Shown here in pieces: positions 18,502 through 26,614 of a DNA stretch of 64,000 nucleotides; position 1 is the stretch's first letter, and each line of letters starts with the position of its first letter. Origin of the DNA: Acetivibrio mesophilus (GTDB lineage Bacteria > Bacillota > Clostridia > Acetivibrionales > Acetivibrionaceae); the NCBI RefSeq assembly GCF_004102745.1, contig NZ_RLII01000010.1:1-64000 (forward strand). Direction: 5' to 3'. The notes under the pieces are model-generated. The model ran no database searches. It saw only the letters and a list, made by a program, of their open reading frames with translations, and was not told where the DNA came from. A program made the position numbers and the translations under genes.

Positions 18502-19560
18502 ATGGATAATGTTTCGCGATTGAAAAAGGAACTGGAAAAGGCTGTACAGCTCAATGACATCGAAAATGCAGACAAAATATCGGATCAATTGTTTCGGATG
18601 CAGAAAGGCAAGGAAGCCGATGCTGTGATGCCGGATCAATTTGTTGAGAAAATTATAGAGAAAAGCAAAGAAAAATCAGGAGGTCAAAAATCTATGAATA
18701 TGAAGAAGATAATAAGTATAGTTGCTGTTGCGGCCGTTACCGCAACCCTTGGAATTACTGCTTTGGCTACTCGCTGGTATGGGATCAGGGACCTGGTTTT
18801 CCAAAACAGTGACAACGAAACGGCTCTGACAGATAATTCCCAAATTTCCGATTCGGAAGATGACATTGAAGCGTCTGCCGGTGGCTATGTGCAAGAAAAA
18901 ATGGACTTGATTGTCCTGCAAGGATATCCCGACAGTAATGAATACAAAGCCAGTGCCGAATGGAATTTGTTCCTTGCGGGATATGATACCGACGGAAAAT
19001 TTTTGAGTGAGGTGGGGAACGGTTCCAATGAGTTTACGGAGAAATACCCGATGTACTTGGTTTACACACGGGAAATGGCCGAGAAATTGGAGGAGATTGT
19101 TGCCAAATATCAGCTTAAACTCCATAACTCCATGACGATTGTCAACAATCAAAAAGAATTAATGCAAGAAGCCAATATAGGTGAGTTTTCCAAAAATGCC
19201 AATACAGTTTTGAGTGGCTATGTTTACGACGACGGTACATTTCATTATGATGGAGAAACACTGCTTAAAAACGGCACACACATTGATTATCAGTTTGGAA
19301 ACTATGTAAAAGGCACTTTTTCATCTACTTATCTTAACGTCGGTGATGCAAGCTCTTACACGGAGTGGGAGTACAAAACAAGCAGCGGGCAAAAGGTTTC
19401 ATTGGCTCTAGGCGATACTAAAGCACTGGTTATTACAGATTTGCAAAATTCATACGTTGCAATAAACGTGCTTTCAGGAAGGAATGCAGAATCAGGAGGC
19501 CTAACAGCTGAGGACTTGCAGGAATTTGCCGATACCTTTGATTTTATGCAGATAAAATAA
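18502..19560 (+). CDS. Membrane protein downstream of ECF sigma, probable anti-sigma factor
   Basis: 352 residues. Residues 1-67 are charged and helical ('VSRLKKELEKAVQLNDIENADKISD...'), followed by one transmembrane segment at about 70-90 ('IISIVAVAAVTATLGITALA') and an outside domain of about 255 residues. No zinc HCC motif is seen, so it is not a standard ZAS-type anti-sigma. Gene order (sigma first, membrane partner 69 bases later) and topology support a regulatory partner of the sigma factor, holding it at the membrane until a signal is sensed outside; this is inference. The gene follows a GGTGGAGG ribosome site and ends before a terminator. Confidence 0.65.
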   Translation: MDNVSRLKKELEKAVQLNDIENADKISDQLFRMQKGKEADAVMPDQFVEKIIEKSKEKSGGQKSMNMKKIISIVAVAAVTATLGITALATRWYGIRDLVFQNSDNETALTDNSQISDSEDDIEASAGGYVQEKMDLIVLQGYPDSNEYKASAEWNLFLAGYDTDGKFLSEVGNGSNEFTEKYPMYLVYTREMAEKLEEIVAKYQLKLHNSMTIVNNQKELMQEANIGEFSKNANTVLSGYVYDDGTFHYDGETLLKNGTHIDYQFGNYVKGTFSSTYLNVGDASSYTEWEYKTSSGQKVSLALGDTKALVITDLQNSYVAINVLSGRNAESGGLTAEDLQEFADTFDFMQIK

Positions 19561-19610
19561 GTATTTAAGATTTGAATTTCGATAATATCCCTTCAATAGT
19601 TTAAGCAAAT

Positions 19611-19657
19611 TAGAGAGGCGATAATTCCCTGAAATTGCGGAGCTAGAGCCTCTTTTT
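19611..19657 (+). terminator. Rho-independent terminator
   Basis: AGAGAGGC pairs with GCCTCTTT over a long, partly structured loop, followed by TTTTTTA. Ends the sigma/anti-sigma transcript. Confidence 0.65.
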
Positions 19658-19996
19658 TATGTCTGTTCAAAACTGTGACGATAAATATACTTTATGTTTA
19701 CACCTTCGGAACTCTTTGATGCTCAATATAACTGAACCTTCAAGATTGGAGAATTAAAGTTTTAGGCAGATTGACACGAAAAATAATTAGCAGTATAATT
19801 ACGTCATTAAAGTAAATGGAAGTATTTGCAGATTGATTCCAGTCATTTCCTTATACAACAATTTATTCAGTATCAACCATGAAATCTATGGCGTATAAAT
19901 GTAAATAAAGTATCTGCAAAGGCAAATGAAAGCTAATGTCTATGACAAGAAGGCAGTCCGCAAGGAATAATATTCTCAATGAGGGAGCTGTGCGTT
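19658..19996. other. Intergenic leader of a lipoprotein gene
   Basis: No gene seen. The last 80 bases contain 'GCAAAGGCAAATGAAAGC' and 'GACAAGAAGGC', which vaguely recall a c-di-GMP-I riboswitch, but the conserved GACGCAAAGC core is absent, so no riboswitch is called. Confidence 0.4.
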
Positions 19997-22015
19997 ATGA
20001 AAAGAATTTTTCTTTCAATATTTAGTGCTTTAATATTGTTTGCTTTGCTACTTACCGGCTGTTCGTCCGACAAACCGAAAGATCCCAATGAAAATGAATT
20101 ATACACTCAAAGCCCGGAGCAATCTCCGAATATACTTCCGACCCAGACTAAGACAGGATATAAGAAGTATATGGATTTTCTCGGAATTGATAAAGATGTG
20201 GAGAAAATTATAGAGGAGGACATTGATTTAGACGGAAAAACGGAATTTCTAATTGCATGTGAAGCAGATTACGGACTTAAGATTTTTGTGATAAGAGAAG
20301 ACCTTGATGGTGAACTGCAAAAAATAGGAGAGCTTGGAGGAGCCCCCTATGCAACATCAGGCGTGGAAATAGTCGAAATGCAAAATAAAAAACAGAAATA
20401 TATTTTAGAAAGTCTTACAAATGGAAGTGCATTATCGGGATTTGCATTGTATGAAATAGATGGAGATGAAATTGGGCAGATAGAATATAGTGCATCTGCT
20501 ACAGGAGCTGGTGATGACCACTTGGTAGATGCAAACAATGATGGCTTCTATGATGGATATGTTCAAAACAGGTATAGCTATGATGTGTTTCATTTTTATG
20601 TATCTAGATTTTATAAGTGGAATGGTAAAGATTTCGTATTTGATTCAGCAAAAATACAGCTTGACGATTATCCGGATAATCCCCGGGATGTTGTTTCCCA
20701 GTTTTTAAAGTTAAATGTATTAAACGGCTACGAAGAGAAGATTGATGGGGTTTTAGAAAGATTAAGCGAACTGAATATCTCAAACAGGAAAATAACGTTA
20801 GAAAAGTCGGAGGATTGGATAAGTGATTTGCAAATCGATGGCATATATTATGATGCAGATGAGAAGGGAAACACAGCTAAGGTTAGTGTGACTTTGGGGT
20901 CCGAGACTATCACATTTGACTTGGCGAAAAAATCTAACAAGTGGCAGATAATCGATATAACCGGTACGAATGTTGTGGGCGCTTCAAAGGATAATTCCAC
21001 TGACGGTTGGTTTGCGGGCTTTATTGGCAATAAACCGATACATGCAAAGTTTAATATTTCGGAAGGCAAGGTTTCAGGAGTTTACTATTATGATGAGTAT
21101 AAAACAAGCATAAAACTCGAAGGTTATATTGATTATATTATTCAAATGCAAGATTTCCGGACAATTTATCTTTCCGAAGATACAAATGAAAAAGGAGAAA
21201 TCATAGGTATATTCAAGACAGATGACTACATACAGGGATGCTGGAAAAATGATAATGTTATTTACCCGATGTATCTGATAAGAGAGGGCGCAGATATTAT
21301 TCCTCCACAGCAGCCAAGTGCAGACAGCAAGAAGTTTGAGGGCCACTGGACCGGAAAAGAGTCGGCGTTTTTTGGCGGTTCTACAGCAGATATAAAAGTA
21401 TTGTTCGATGATCTAATCTATTATGAACTGTATGCATTCAACGGTTTAAACACAGGAGTGCTTGAGAACTTCGGCATTATCAAAAAAGGTTCTGCAAAAG
21501 CTATTTTCAAGGATGACGCTAATAATGAGAATATCAATGGTGTTTTGTTTAAGTTCAGGGTTGAAAACGATCTATTACATTTAGATTGCGACGATTATAG
21601 TTTCGGCTGCGGGATGGGAGTGGCATTTGGCTCCGAGTATATAAAAGGAGAGATAGAAATTAAAATGCCTACGGCATTGGAAGTCGGCATTGTAGACACC
21701 AAAGAGCAGGATGAATTGTTTAAAAAGCTAGTTGGCGATAAATATGATGATTTCATTATGCATACATCATATGTGTTTTATTCCGAAGAAATTTGGAACG
21801 GTGAAGAAGTAAAGGCTGGTGAGTCCTATTTGAGAGGTTATAGCAACTGCTGCTCATATATTTTATCTAAAGAGCATATATATGCTGCTATTATTGGAGA
21901 TGATTGTATCTATTATTATACCAATGATAAAAACTATGCAAATAAGATTCCCGAGCCAATGGCTGAATGGGCAAATAAGAGAGGCAAGGTATTCTACAAT
22001 TACAAGGAAATATAG
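19997..22015 (+). CDS. Large lipoprotein, function unknown
   Basis: 672 residues from ATG 19997, which has GAGGGAG upstream; an earlier in-frame ATG at 19979 lies before that site. Lipobox L-L-T-G-C at about residues 21-25 ('FALLLTGCSSDKPKD') anchors it outside. The region after the signal has Asp-rich repeats of FG-GAP/Ca-binding flavour: 'EDIDLDGKTEFLIACEAD' and 'VDANNDGFYDGYVQN'. The C-terminal third includes 'EGHWTGKES' and Cys-containing 'LDCDDYSFGCGMGVAFG' motifs. No catalytic family recognised. Monocistronic, in a run of envelope-directed genes after the ECF sigma pair, and possibly one of its targets, which the sequence cannot show. Confidence 0.75.
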   Translation: MKRIFLSIFSALILFALLLTGCSSDKPKDPNENELYTQSPEQSPNILPTQTKTGYKKYMDFLGIDKDVEKIIEEDIDLDGKTEFLIACEADYGLKIFVIREDLDGELQKIGELGGAPYATSGVEIVEMQNKKQKYILESLTNGSALSGFALYEIDGDEIGQIEYSASATGAGDDHLVDANNDGFYDGYVQNRYSYDVFHFYVSRFYKWNGKDFVFDSAKIQLDDYPDNPRDVVSQFLKLNVLNGYEEKIDGVLERLSELNISNRKITLEKSEDWISDLQIDGIYYDADEKGNTAKVSVTLGSETITFDLAKKSNKWQIIDITGTNVVGASKDNSTDGWFAGFIGNKPIHAKFNISEGKVSGVYYYDEYKTSIKLEGYIDYIIQMQDFRTIYLSEDTNEKGEIIGIFKTDDYIQGCWKNDNVIYPMYLIREGADIIPPQQPSADSKKFEGHWTGKESAFFGGSTADIKVLFDDLIYYELYAFNGLNTGVLENFGIIKKGSAKAIFKDDANNENINGVLFKFRVENDLLHLDCDDYSFGCGMGVAFGSEYIKGEIEIKMPTALEVGIVDTKEQDELFKKLVGDKYDDFIMHTSYVFYSEEIWNGEEVKAGESYLRGYSNCCSYILSKEHIYAAIIGDDCIYYYTNDKNYANKIPEPMAEWANKRGKVFYNYKEI

Positions 22016-22119
22016 CACTATAGAGAGTATAAAATAATTTTTGCGAATAAATGAAGCGGTTTTAAGAGATTCTAATATTGTAAGAATACAAATTTTATTT
22101 GAAAGGTAGATTCTTTGCC

Positions 22120-22332
22120 ATGACAGAAAATCAACCTGTAAAAGTGGGTTTGAAAAGCAAGATTACCAACAAACTGGTAGCAGTATATCCTCACAGCGTA
22201 AATGTAAGCTCAAAAGAAGTTGAAAAACAGGTGTTTGACTGGTATTACGCTCAGGGATGTGCCAACGAGGATGAACTACCCAACCTTTTCGTAGACACAT
22301 TAACAGATGAAGAGCTAAAGAACTTTCACTAA
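22120..22332 (+). CDS. Small protein of unknown function
   Basis: 70 residues from ATG 22120 ('MTENQPVKVGLKSKITNK'), preceded by GAAAGGTAGA; a TTG further up at 22099 is unlikely. Acidic, soluble, one Cys, no signal peptide. It contains 'QVFDWYYAQGCANEDELP' and ends 'DELKNFH'-like after 'VDTLTDEE'. I do not recognise a family. The coding end is itself part of a perfect 16-base-pair hairpin, so the last six codons double as the terminator stem. Confidence 0.65.
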   Translation: MTENQPVKVGLKSKITNKLVAVYPHSVNVSSKEVEKQVFDWYYAQGCANEDELPNLFVDTLTDEELKNFH

Positions 22333-22348
22333 GTTCTTTAGCTCTTTG
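22311..22348 (+). terminator. Terminator hairpin embedded in a coding end
   Basis: AAGAGCTAAAGAACTT pairs perfectly with AAGTTCTTTAGCTCTT around the loop TCACTA, which includes the stop codon; followed by TTTGCATATTT. Half of the stem is coding sequence. Confidence 0.8.
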
Positions 22349-22470
22349 CATATTTAATAAAAAGCAATTGGTTTGCTGTTCATAGTTGCAATTATAAGAT
22401 ATTTATGGAATTGTAGCCAACCTTTTGTCATAATAATTCTGTAAGCAAATTTATACAAGGAGGCTATAAT

Positions 22471-23049
22471 ATGGGAAAGAAGATACTTATATTGGTAGGG
22501 GATTATGTTGAGGATTATGAAGTAATGGTTCCATTTCAAGCTCTTTTGATGGCCGGTTATACGGTCCATGCCGTTTGCCCTGACAAAAAGGCTGGGGAGG
22601 TGGTTCGCACTTCCATACATGATTTTGAAGGCGATCAGACTTACAGCGAGAAGAGAGGGCATAATTTCATGTTGAATGCAACCTTTGACGAGGTAGATGA
22701 GAGGGGTTATGATGCTCTTGTTATCCCCGGTGGGCGTGCTCCAGAGTATATACGGCTGAATAAAAAAGTTTTGGAAATTGTAAAGTATTTTGCCCAGGAG
22801 AATAAACCTATTGCAGCTATTTGTCACGGGCCTCAAGTCCTTGTAGCTGCCGGTGTTGTAAAAGGCAGAGAATGTGCGGCATACCCGGCAGTAGCTCCTG
22901 ATATTGAAGCTGTAGGGGGTAAATACATAAGTTTGGATATGGATAAAGCCCATGTGGATGGCAATTTGGTTACTGCTCCGGCCTGGTCGGCACATCCTGA
23001 GTGGCTTGCTAAGTTTTTGAAGGTGCTCGGTGCAGAAATAAAGATATAA
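22471..23049 (+). CDS. DJ-1/PfpI family protein (protease/deglycase-like)
   Basis: 192-residue cytoplasmic protein of the DJ-1/PfpI superfamily. The nucleophile elbow '[18 protein letters not shown]' places the catalytic Cys followed by His at about residues 118-119, and '[10 protein letters not shown]' forms the conserved oxyanion region. A Glu equivalent to that of PfpI lies in the N-terminal '[21 protein letters not shown]'. Members are described as proteases, chaperones or glyoxal-adduct deglycases; sequence alone cannot decide. Start ATG 22471 follows AAGGAGG. Monocistronic, sharing a bidirectional terminator with the convergent DUF2201 gene. It may belong to the stress-response set with msrAB and SOD. 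Confidence 0.9.
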   Translation: MGKKILILVGDYVEDYEVMVPFQALLMAGYTVHAVCPDKKAGEVVRTSIHDFEGDQTYSEKRGHNFMLNATFDEVDERGYDALVIPGGRAPEYIRLNKKVLEIVKYFAQENKPIAAICHGPQVLVAAGVVKGRECAAYPAVAPDIEAVGGKYISLDMDKAHVDGNLVTAPAWSAHPEWLAKFLKVLGAEIKI

Positions 23050-23060
23050 AAAGACGTTGA

Positions 23061-23108
23061 AAATGTGGAAGAAACTAAAGTTTGACAATGTTTCTTCCAC
23101 ATTTTTTT
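23061..23108. terminator. Bidirectional terminator
   Basis: AAATGTGGAAGAAAC pairs perfectly with GTTTCTTCCACATTT, followed by TTTT; A-rich on the opposite side. Lies between the DJ-1 gene (+) and the DUF2201 gene (-). Confidence 0.9.
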
Positions 23109-23158
23109 ATTTGTATAATACAATATGCATCCGATAATATGAACCCTGTTTTGTGCCG

Positions 23159-24964
23159 TCAACTGAACCTAAACACCTTACCCCGTGGGAGAAAAGGAAG
23201 GCTATGGCCTTTCGGTATCAAAAAAGCATGTTCCCTGTGAATCCTCAAAGGCTCACAATAACCGTCGGTAATGATCAAAAGGGGTCCGTTTTTCGGGAAA
23301 TCCTCAGCTTTTTCCAAAAGATCAATACCTGGCTGCAGCAATGTTCCGCCGCGGCCTTTTACCTTTACTCTTTGGGCTATGGCCTCCGGAGCCATATAAC
23401 CCTGGTCGTAAGCTACCGCATCACAGAAGACCACCCTTACATAGGGAACATCCCGTGAAATGCTGTAGCTGGCAATAGTACCTAATGCCTTTGCCAGCAA
23501 TACCCGATCCATGGAGCCGGAGGTATCGAGTATGACACCGAAGGTTCGCCCGTCTTCCGCACCCGCCGCCGGCACCCAACGGGGACGGGGAATATCGGGA
23601 CTGGCTGATTGACGGCGGCTGGGGCGGGCATAGGAACGCACTTTTTCCAACGGAGAAAAATAATTGTCGAACCATTTTGCAAGTTCTACATCCCAAGGGA
23701 TAGGAGGCTGGTTTAATGCCCGTATTTCCTCTATCAATCCTGCAGGGATATAACCCCGGCCTTGCTCCTCATGATACGAAAGACCCTGAAGCAAGCAGCG
23801 GCGACAGAATTCGTCAAGGGTGATTGCGTCATTGGCGGACCACAATCCGGGATTGCCTTTATCAATCATGTCCCCTAGGCCGATTCCCCTCAGTGTTGAG
23901 AGCTTTCTGTATTTTCTGATATCCATAACCATCCGGTCATATATGCTTTCGGCCGACATTCCCTTAAGGTCGGGGTCATAGAGGGCTCCTATTTTGGGTA
24001 ATTCCCCCAGCCCCATTTCTACCAGCCATCCGTTAATAACATAATCGCATGCAACATTCCATAAAAAAGGGTCACGGCCCTGACGCCTTGTATGGTGGCT
24101 TAAACCGACGTGCAGCAGTTCATGAGCCATTACAAAGCGGCATTCGTATTCATCCAAGCCGGCAGCCGGGTTGATATAAATTTCCTTCATATAGGCATTG
24201 ACAGCTGCAACGGACACTTCCATCCGGGCACAAATTACAGGGTCCTCGATTATTGTGAAGTTTGTAGCCAAAGCTCCTAAAAGGGGATAGCTACTGATAA
24301 ACCAGTTTTTTGACATAACCGCGGGAGTCAGGGATTTCTTTGAAGCCCCAAGAAAAGGTTCTTTGCCCGCAGCCACGTTAACAGCACTGGTAACGGCCAT
24401 CGAAAGACCCCGGGCAAAACAGGCGGCCCAGTCGATTTTATGCCCGTACCAATCGATTTTTTCAGATGCCATAATCATATCCCCGCAATTTGCTCCGGCT
24501 GTGCCAAAGCCGGTCATTGACCGAGGGACACCGTTTTCTGCAAAATTGGCATATAGTTTTTCCTCGGAAGAAACATGAAAGTCAATGCTGTTTTGCATTT
24601 CCATCGGTGGTTTCCCCAATTTCATGTCGTACAAAAACCTTGCAATATAACAGTCACAGGCGATATTCCATTTGATAGGATCGGACTTTTCCTGAAAATG
24701 ATCCAGCCCCAAATGGAGCAAGCAATGGGCAATAACATAAGCCCATTCCATGGGTTCACCCCGGCGAGTGGGATGAACATGGAGGTATCCGTTTCTGGTG
24801 ATCACTGCCCATGCCTTTTCCGGGCATAAATTGCCTTTGCTCCGAATATCGCGAACGTGGTAGAGAAGGGGAGAAAAAACCGGATGCTGCTGTATAATCT
24901 CATATCCTTTAACATAGTTTTCATAAGCAATATCCTTCTGAGAAGAAGCTTTTTTCTTTGCCAT
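23159..24964 (-). CDS. DUF2201-type metallopeptidase-like/VWA protein with a duplicated peptidase domain
   Basis: 601 residues, partner of the MoxR ATPase gene three bases upstream. It has two copies of a metallopeptidase-like segment. Copy 1 (about 75-120) reads 'VIAHCLLHLGLDHF' ... 'WNIACDCYIARFL' and has H80-C81-L-L-H84, so the catalytic Glu is Cys. Copy 2 (about 278-322) reads 'VMAHELLHVGLSHH' ... 'WNVACDYVINGWL', with intact H281-E-L-L-H285. The C-terminal VWA-like domain starts near 470 with MIDAS 'D480-T-S-G-S'. The family (COG3864) is normally about 400 residues with a single peptidase domain. MoxR/VWA pairs act as ATP-driven chaperones or metal-insertion machines. The start follows GGAAGG. 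The catalytic role of copy 2 is inferred from the motif. Confidence 0.85.
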   Translation of the reverse strand: MAKKKASSQKDIAYENYVKGYEIIQQHPVFSPLLYHVRDIRSKGNLCPEKAWAVITRNGYLHVHPTRRGEPMEWAYVIAHCLLHLGLDHFQEKSDPIKWNIACDCYIARFLYDMKLGKPPMEMQNSIDFHVSSEEKLYANFAENGVPRSMTGFGTAGANCGDMIMASEKIDWYGHKIDWAACFARGLSMAVTSAVNVAAGKEPFLGASKKSLTPAVMSKNWFISSYPLLGALATNFTIIEDPVICARMEVSVAAVNAYMKEIYINPAAGLDEYECRFVMAHELLHVGLSHHTRRQGRDPFLWNVACDYVINGWLVEMGLGELPKIGALYDPDLKGMSAESIYDRMVMDIRKYRKLSTLRGIGLGDMIDKGNPGLWSANDAITLDEFCRRCLLQGLSYHEEQGRGYIPAGLIEEIRALNQPPIPWDVELAKWFDNYFSPLEKVRSYARPSRRQSASPDIPRPRWVPAAGAEDGRTFGVILDTSGSMDRVLLAKALGTIASYSISRDVPYVRVVFCDAVAYDQGYMAPEAIAQRVKVKGRGGTLLQPGIDLLEKAEDFPKNGPLLIITDGYCEPLRIHREHAFLIPKGHSLPFLPRGKVFRFS

Positions 24965-24967
24965 AGC

Positions 24968-26029
24968 CTAATCTTCCTTCCTTTCTACCAGCCTCGGCAA
25001 ATCCCGGACAATATCGACCATGAACCAACTGGGCAATCCTTCATCGTCGCCGTGTTTTGACACCACCATCTGCGCCATCTCAAGGCTGATGAGAGAAAGC
25101 TCCTTAATCAATGCTTTTGCTCTATGGGCAAGCATTTTCTGATTTTCATTCAGTGCATTTTTTTCGCCAGGTAGCTGTTTTATAAGCTGTGAGCGAAAGG
25201 ATTGAGACAGAAAATAGAGAACATCACGGTCTTCGGGTTTGCCCGGCCATCTCTCTTCACCGTCTATAATAGCCGCCAGTTGATAGCGGTTTTTTATCTG
25301 CTTGATAAAAGCCTTGAACTGGCCTGCATGGTGAGGTGACAGGCAGCTATATGCCAATATCTCCAATGCCTCATCGGTTAAGCTGTCCCCATATTCGTTT
25401 AATGCGTCACTGAGCATATGCCATGAGCGTGGGGTGGAGAAGGGTTCTTCGGTTTTCGGTGGCTCTGTCCAGAGATGGTCGGGACGCAGGCTTATATACT
25501 CATAGACATAGGGGTGAATTCCGTTTGCCGATGCCCATTCCAGCCAATCTCTATGGGAAACCTTTAGCTGTACATGTAACATACGGTTAATCAAGGCCGA
25601 TGACATGGGCTTTACAATGGCACTGTCCTGCGCCCTGTTGCCGGCACCGATTACAATAGAACCCTCGGGAAGCACATATTCGCCAACCCTGTGCTCATGA
25701 ATCAGGCTGTAAAATGCCTTTTGGACCTCTTGCGAACAGGCATTCAATTCATCTAAAAACAGACAGTAAGGCTCTTTTCTTGCTATCATCTTCGGAGGAC
25801 AAAAACGGCTCAATCCGTCAACGATTTGAGGCACACCGATAATATCTTCCGGAGCGAGCTGACTCCCAAGAAGGGAAACGCAGTCAAGCCCCAGCGATTC
25901 GGCAAACTGCTGTACCAGAGCGGATTTTCCAATGCCGGGAGGTCCCCATATGAAGACCGGCCTTACTACTGCGGTATTTAAAAGAAACTCTGACAATTGT
26001 CTTTGTGTTACGTTTATCGATATATTCAT
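24968..26029 (-). CDS. MoxR-type AAA+ ATPase
   Basis: 353-residue AAA+ ATPase. Walker A 'GPPGIGKSALVQQF' (about residues 29-36), Walker B 'CLFLDELNACSQEVQKAF' (about 95-110), sensor 1 'VIGAGNRAQDSA' and an arginine-containing 'ALINRMLHVQL' follow in the order of the MoxR/ChlI clade. These form hexameric rings that work with a VWA protein, here the next gene three bases downstream, to remodel or load metals into clients. First gene of a two-gene operon preceded by a long structured leader (26090-26340) with two terminator hairpins, so expression is probably controlled by attenuation. Start follows GAAAGGAA. The client is unknown. Confidence 0.9.
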   Translation of the reverse strand: MNISINVTQRQLSEFLLNTAVVRPVFIWGPPGIGKSALVQQFAESLGLDCVSLLGSQLAPEDIIGVPQIVDGLSRFCPPKMIARKEPYCLFLDELNACSQEVQKAFYSLIHEHRVGEYVLPEGSIVIGAGNRAQDSAIVKPMSSALINRMLHVQLKVSHRDWLEWASANGIHPYVYEYISLRPDHLWTEPPKTEEPFSTPRSWHMLSDALNEYGDSLTDEALEILAYSCLSPHHAGQFKAFIKQIKNRYQLAAIIDGEERWPGKPEDRDVLYFLSQSFRSQLIKQLPGEKNALNENQKMLAHRAKALIKELSLISLEMAQMVVSKHGDDEGLPSWFMVDIVRDLPRLVERKED

Positions 26030-26132
26030 ATATTATTATTCCTTTCTAATAAATCTTTCATATTTTTATTCCTTTATTGACAGCTGTGTACCACTGACAG
26101 CTGTTTTCGCTGCCCTCAAAAGGGCATAAAAA

Positions 26133-26193
26133 TACCGTGATATGTAACCACGGTACGTTTTTGGCAATAAAAAAACACGATAACCCATCGTGT
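26133..26193 (-). terminator. Tandem leader terminators upstream of the MoxR gene
   Basis: On the minus strand ACACGAT-GGGTT-ATCGTGT followed by seven T, then 40 bases on ACCGTG-GTTACATAT-CACGGT followed by ATTTTTA. Both lie between the likely promoter and the start of the moxR-like gene, the position of attenuators. Confidence 0.7.
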
Positions 26194-26330
26194 AGCCTTA
26201 AACAGTATATATCTTACTATCAAGTGACGGTTACTTATACTCATAAAGGTTGACCGCAAAAGCAATGAGATGCCTTCGGTCCGATATTAAGTTATATATA
26301 AAGCACCTCGCAGCATATTGTTTTTTTCAT
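26194..26330 (-). promoter_or_regulatory. Structured 5' leader, possibly M-box-like riboswitch
   Basis: On the minus strand the segment contains GCGAGGTGC pairing with GCATCTC, GACCG able to pair with CGGTC, then GCGGTCAACC, and near its end ATATATACTGTTTAAGGCT followed by ACACGAT. The order GAGG..., GGGTCAAC-like, and ATACAGTGCTAAAGCTCTACGA-like resembles the Mg2+-sensing M-box (ykoK) as I remember it, but several conserved positions differ. It leads directly into the tandem terminators. The existence of a structured attenuator is well supported; its M-box identity is tentative. Confidence 0.35.
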
Positions 26331-26340
26331 TTACAACACT

Positions 26341-26534
26341 CCTTTCACTTGATTTTAATCAATTACTAAATCTTACCTTATAATATTAATACAAAATAAG
26401 ACTCACAGTCAATACCTGTAACAAAATTATAAAAGATTGTTTGGCATAAAATCATCATGGACAAGTTTGTATTAATATTCCGGTTGGAAGTGTATAGGAA
26501 AATATCCCTAGATCATCAAAAAGCAAAAAATATA
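26341..26534. other. Intergenic between divergent MoxR and ABC exporter genes
   Basis: AT-rich, no gene seen. Should hold the promoter for the minus-strand MoxR operon; not resolved. Confidence 0.4.
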
Positions 26535-26563
26535 TTGAGATTCAAAACACCAATTGATATAAT
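26535..26563 (+). promoter_or_regulatory. Sigma-A promoter of the ABC exporter gene
   Basis: TTGAGA (26535-26540), 17-base spacer, TATAAT (26558-26563); 51 bases before the chosen start codon. Confidence 0.7.
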
Positions 26564-26614
26564 ATATCAAATTTAGTCTTTAAAGCATTCGTGTTTATGA
26601 GGAGGGGGCACACT

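Noticed and set aside
19900-19980. Possible c-di-GMP-I (GEMM) riboswitch upstream of the large lipoprotein gene
   Set aside because: There is AAAGGCAAATGAAAGC, but the conserved GACGCAAAGC segment and the closing helices are not present; chance similarity is likely.
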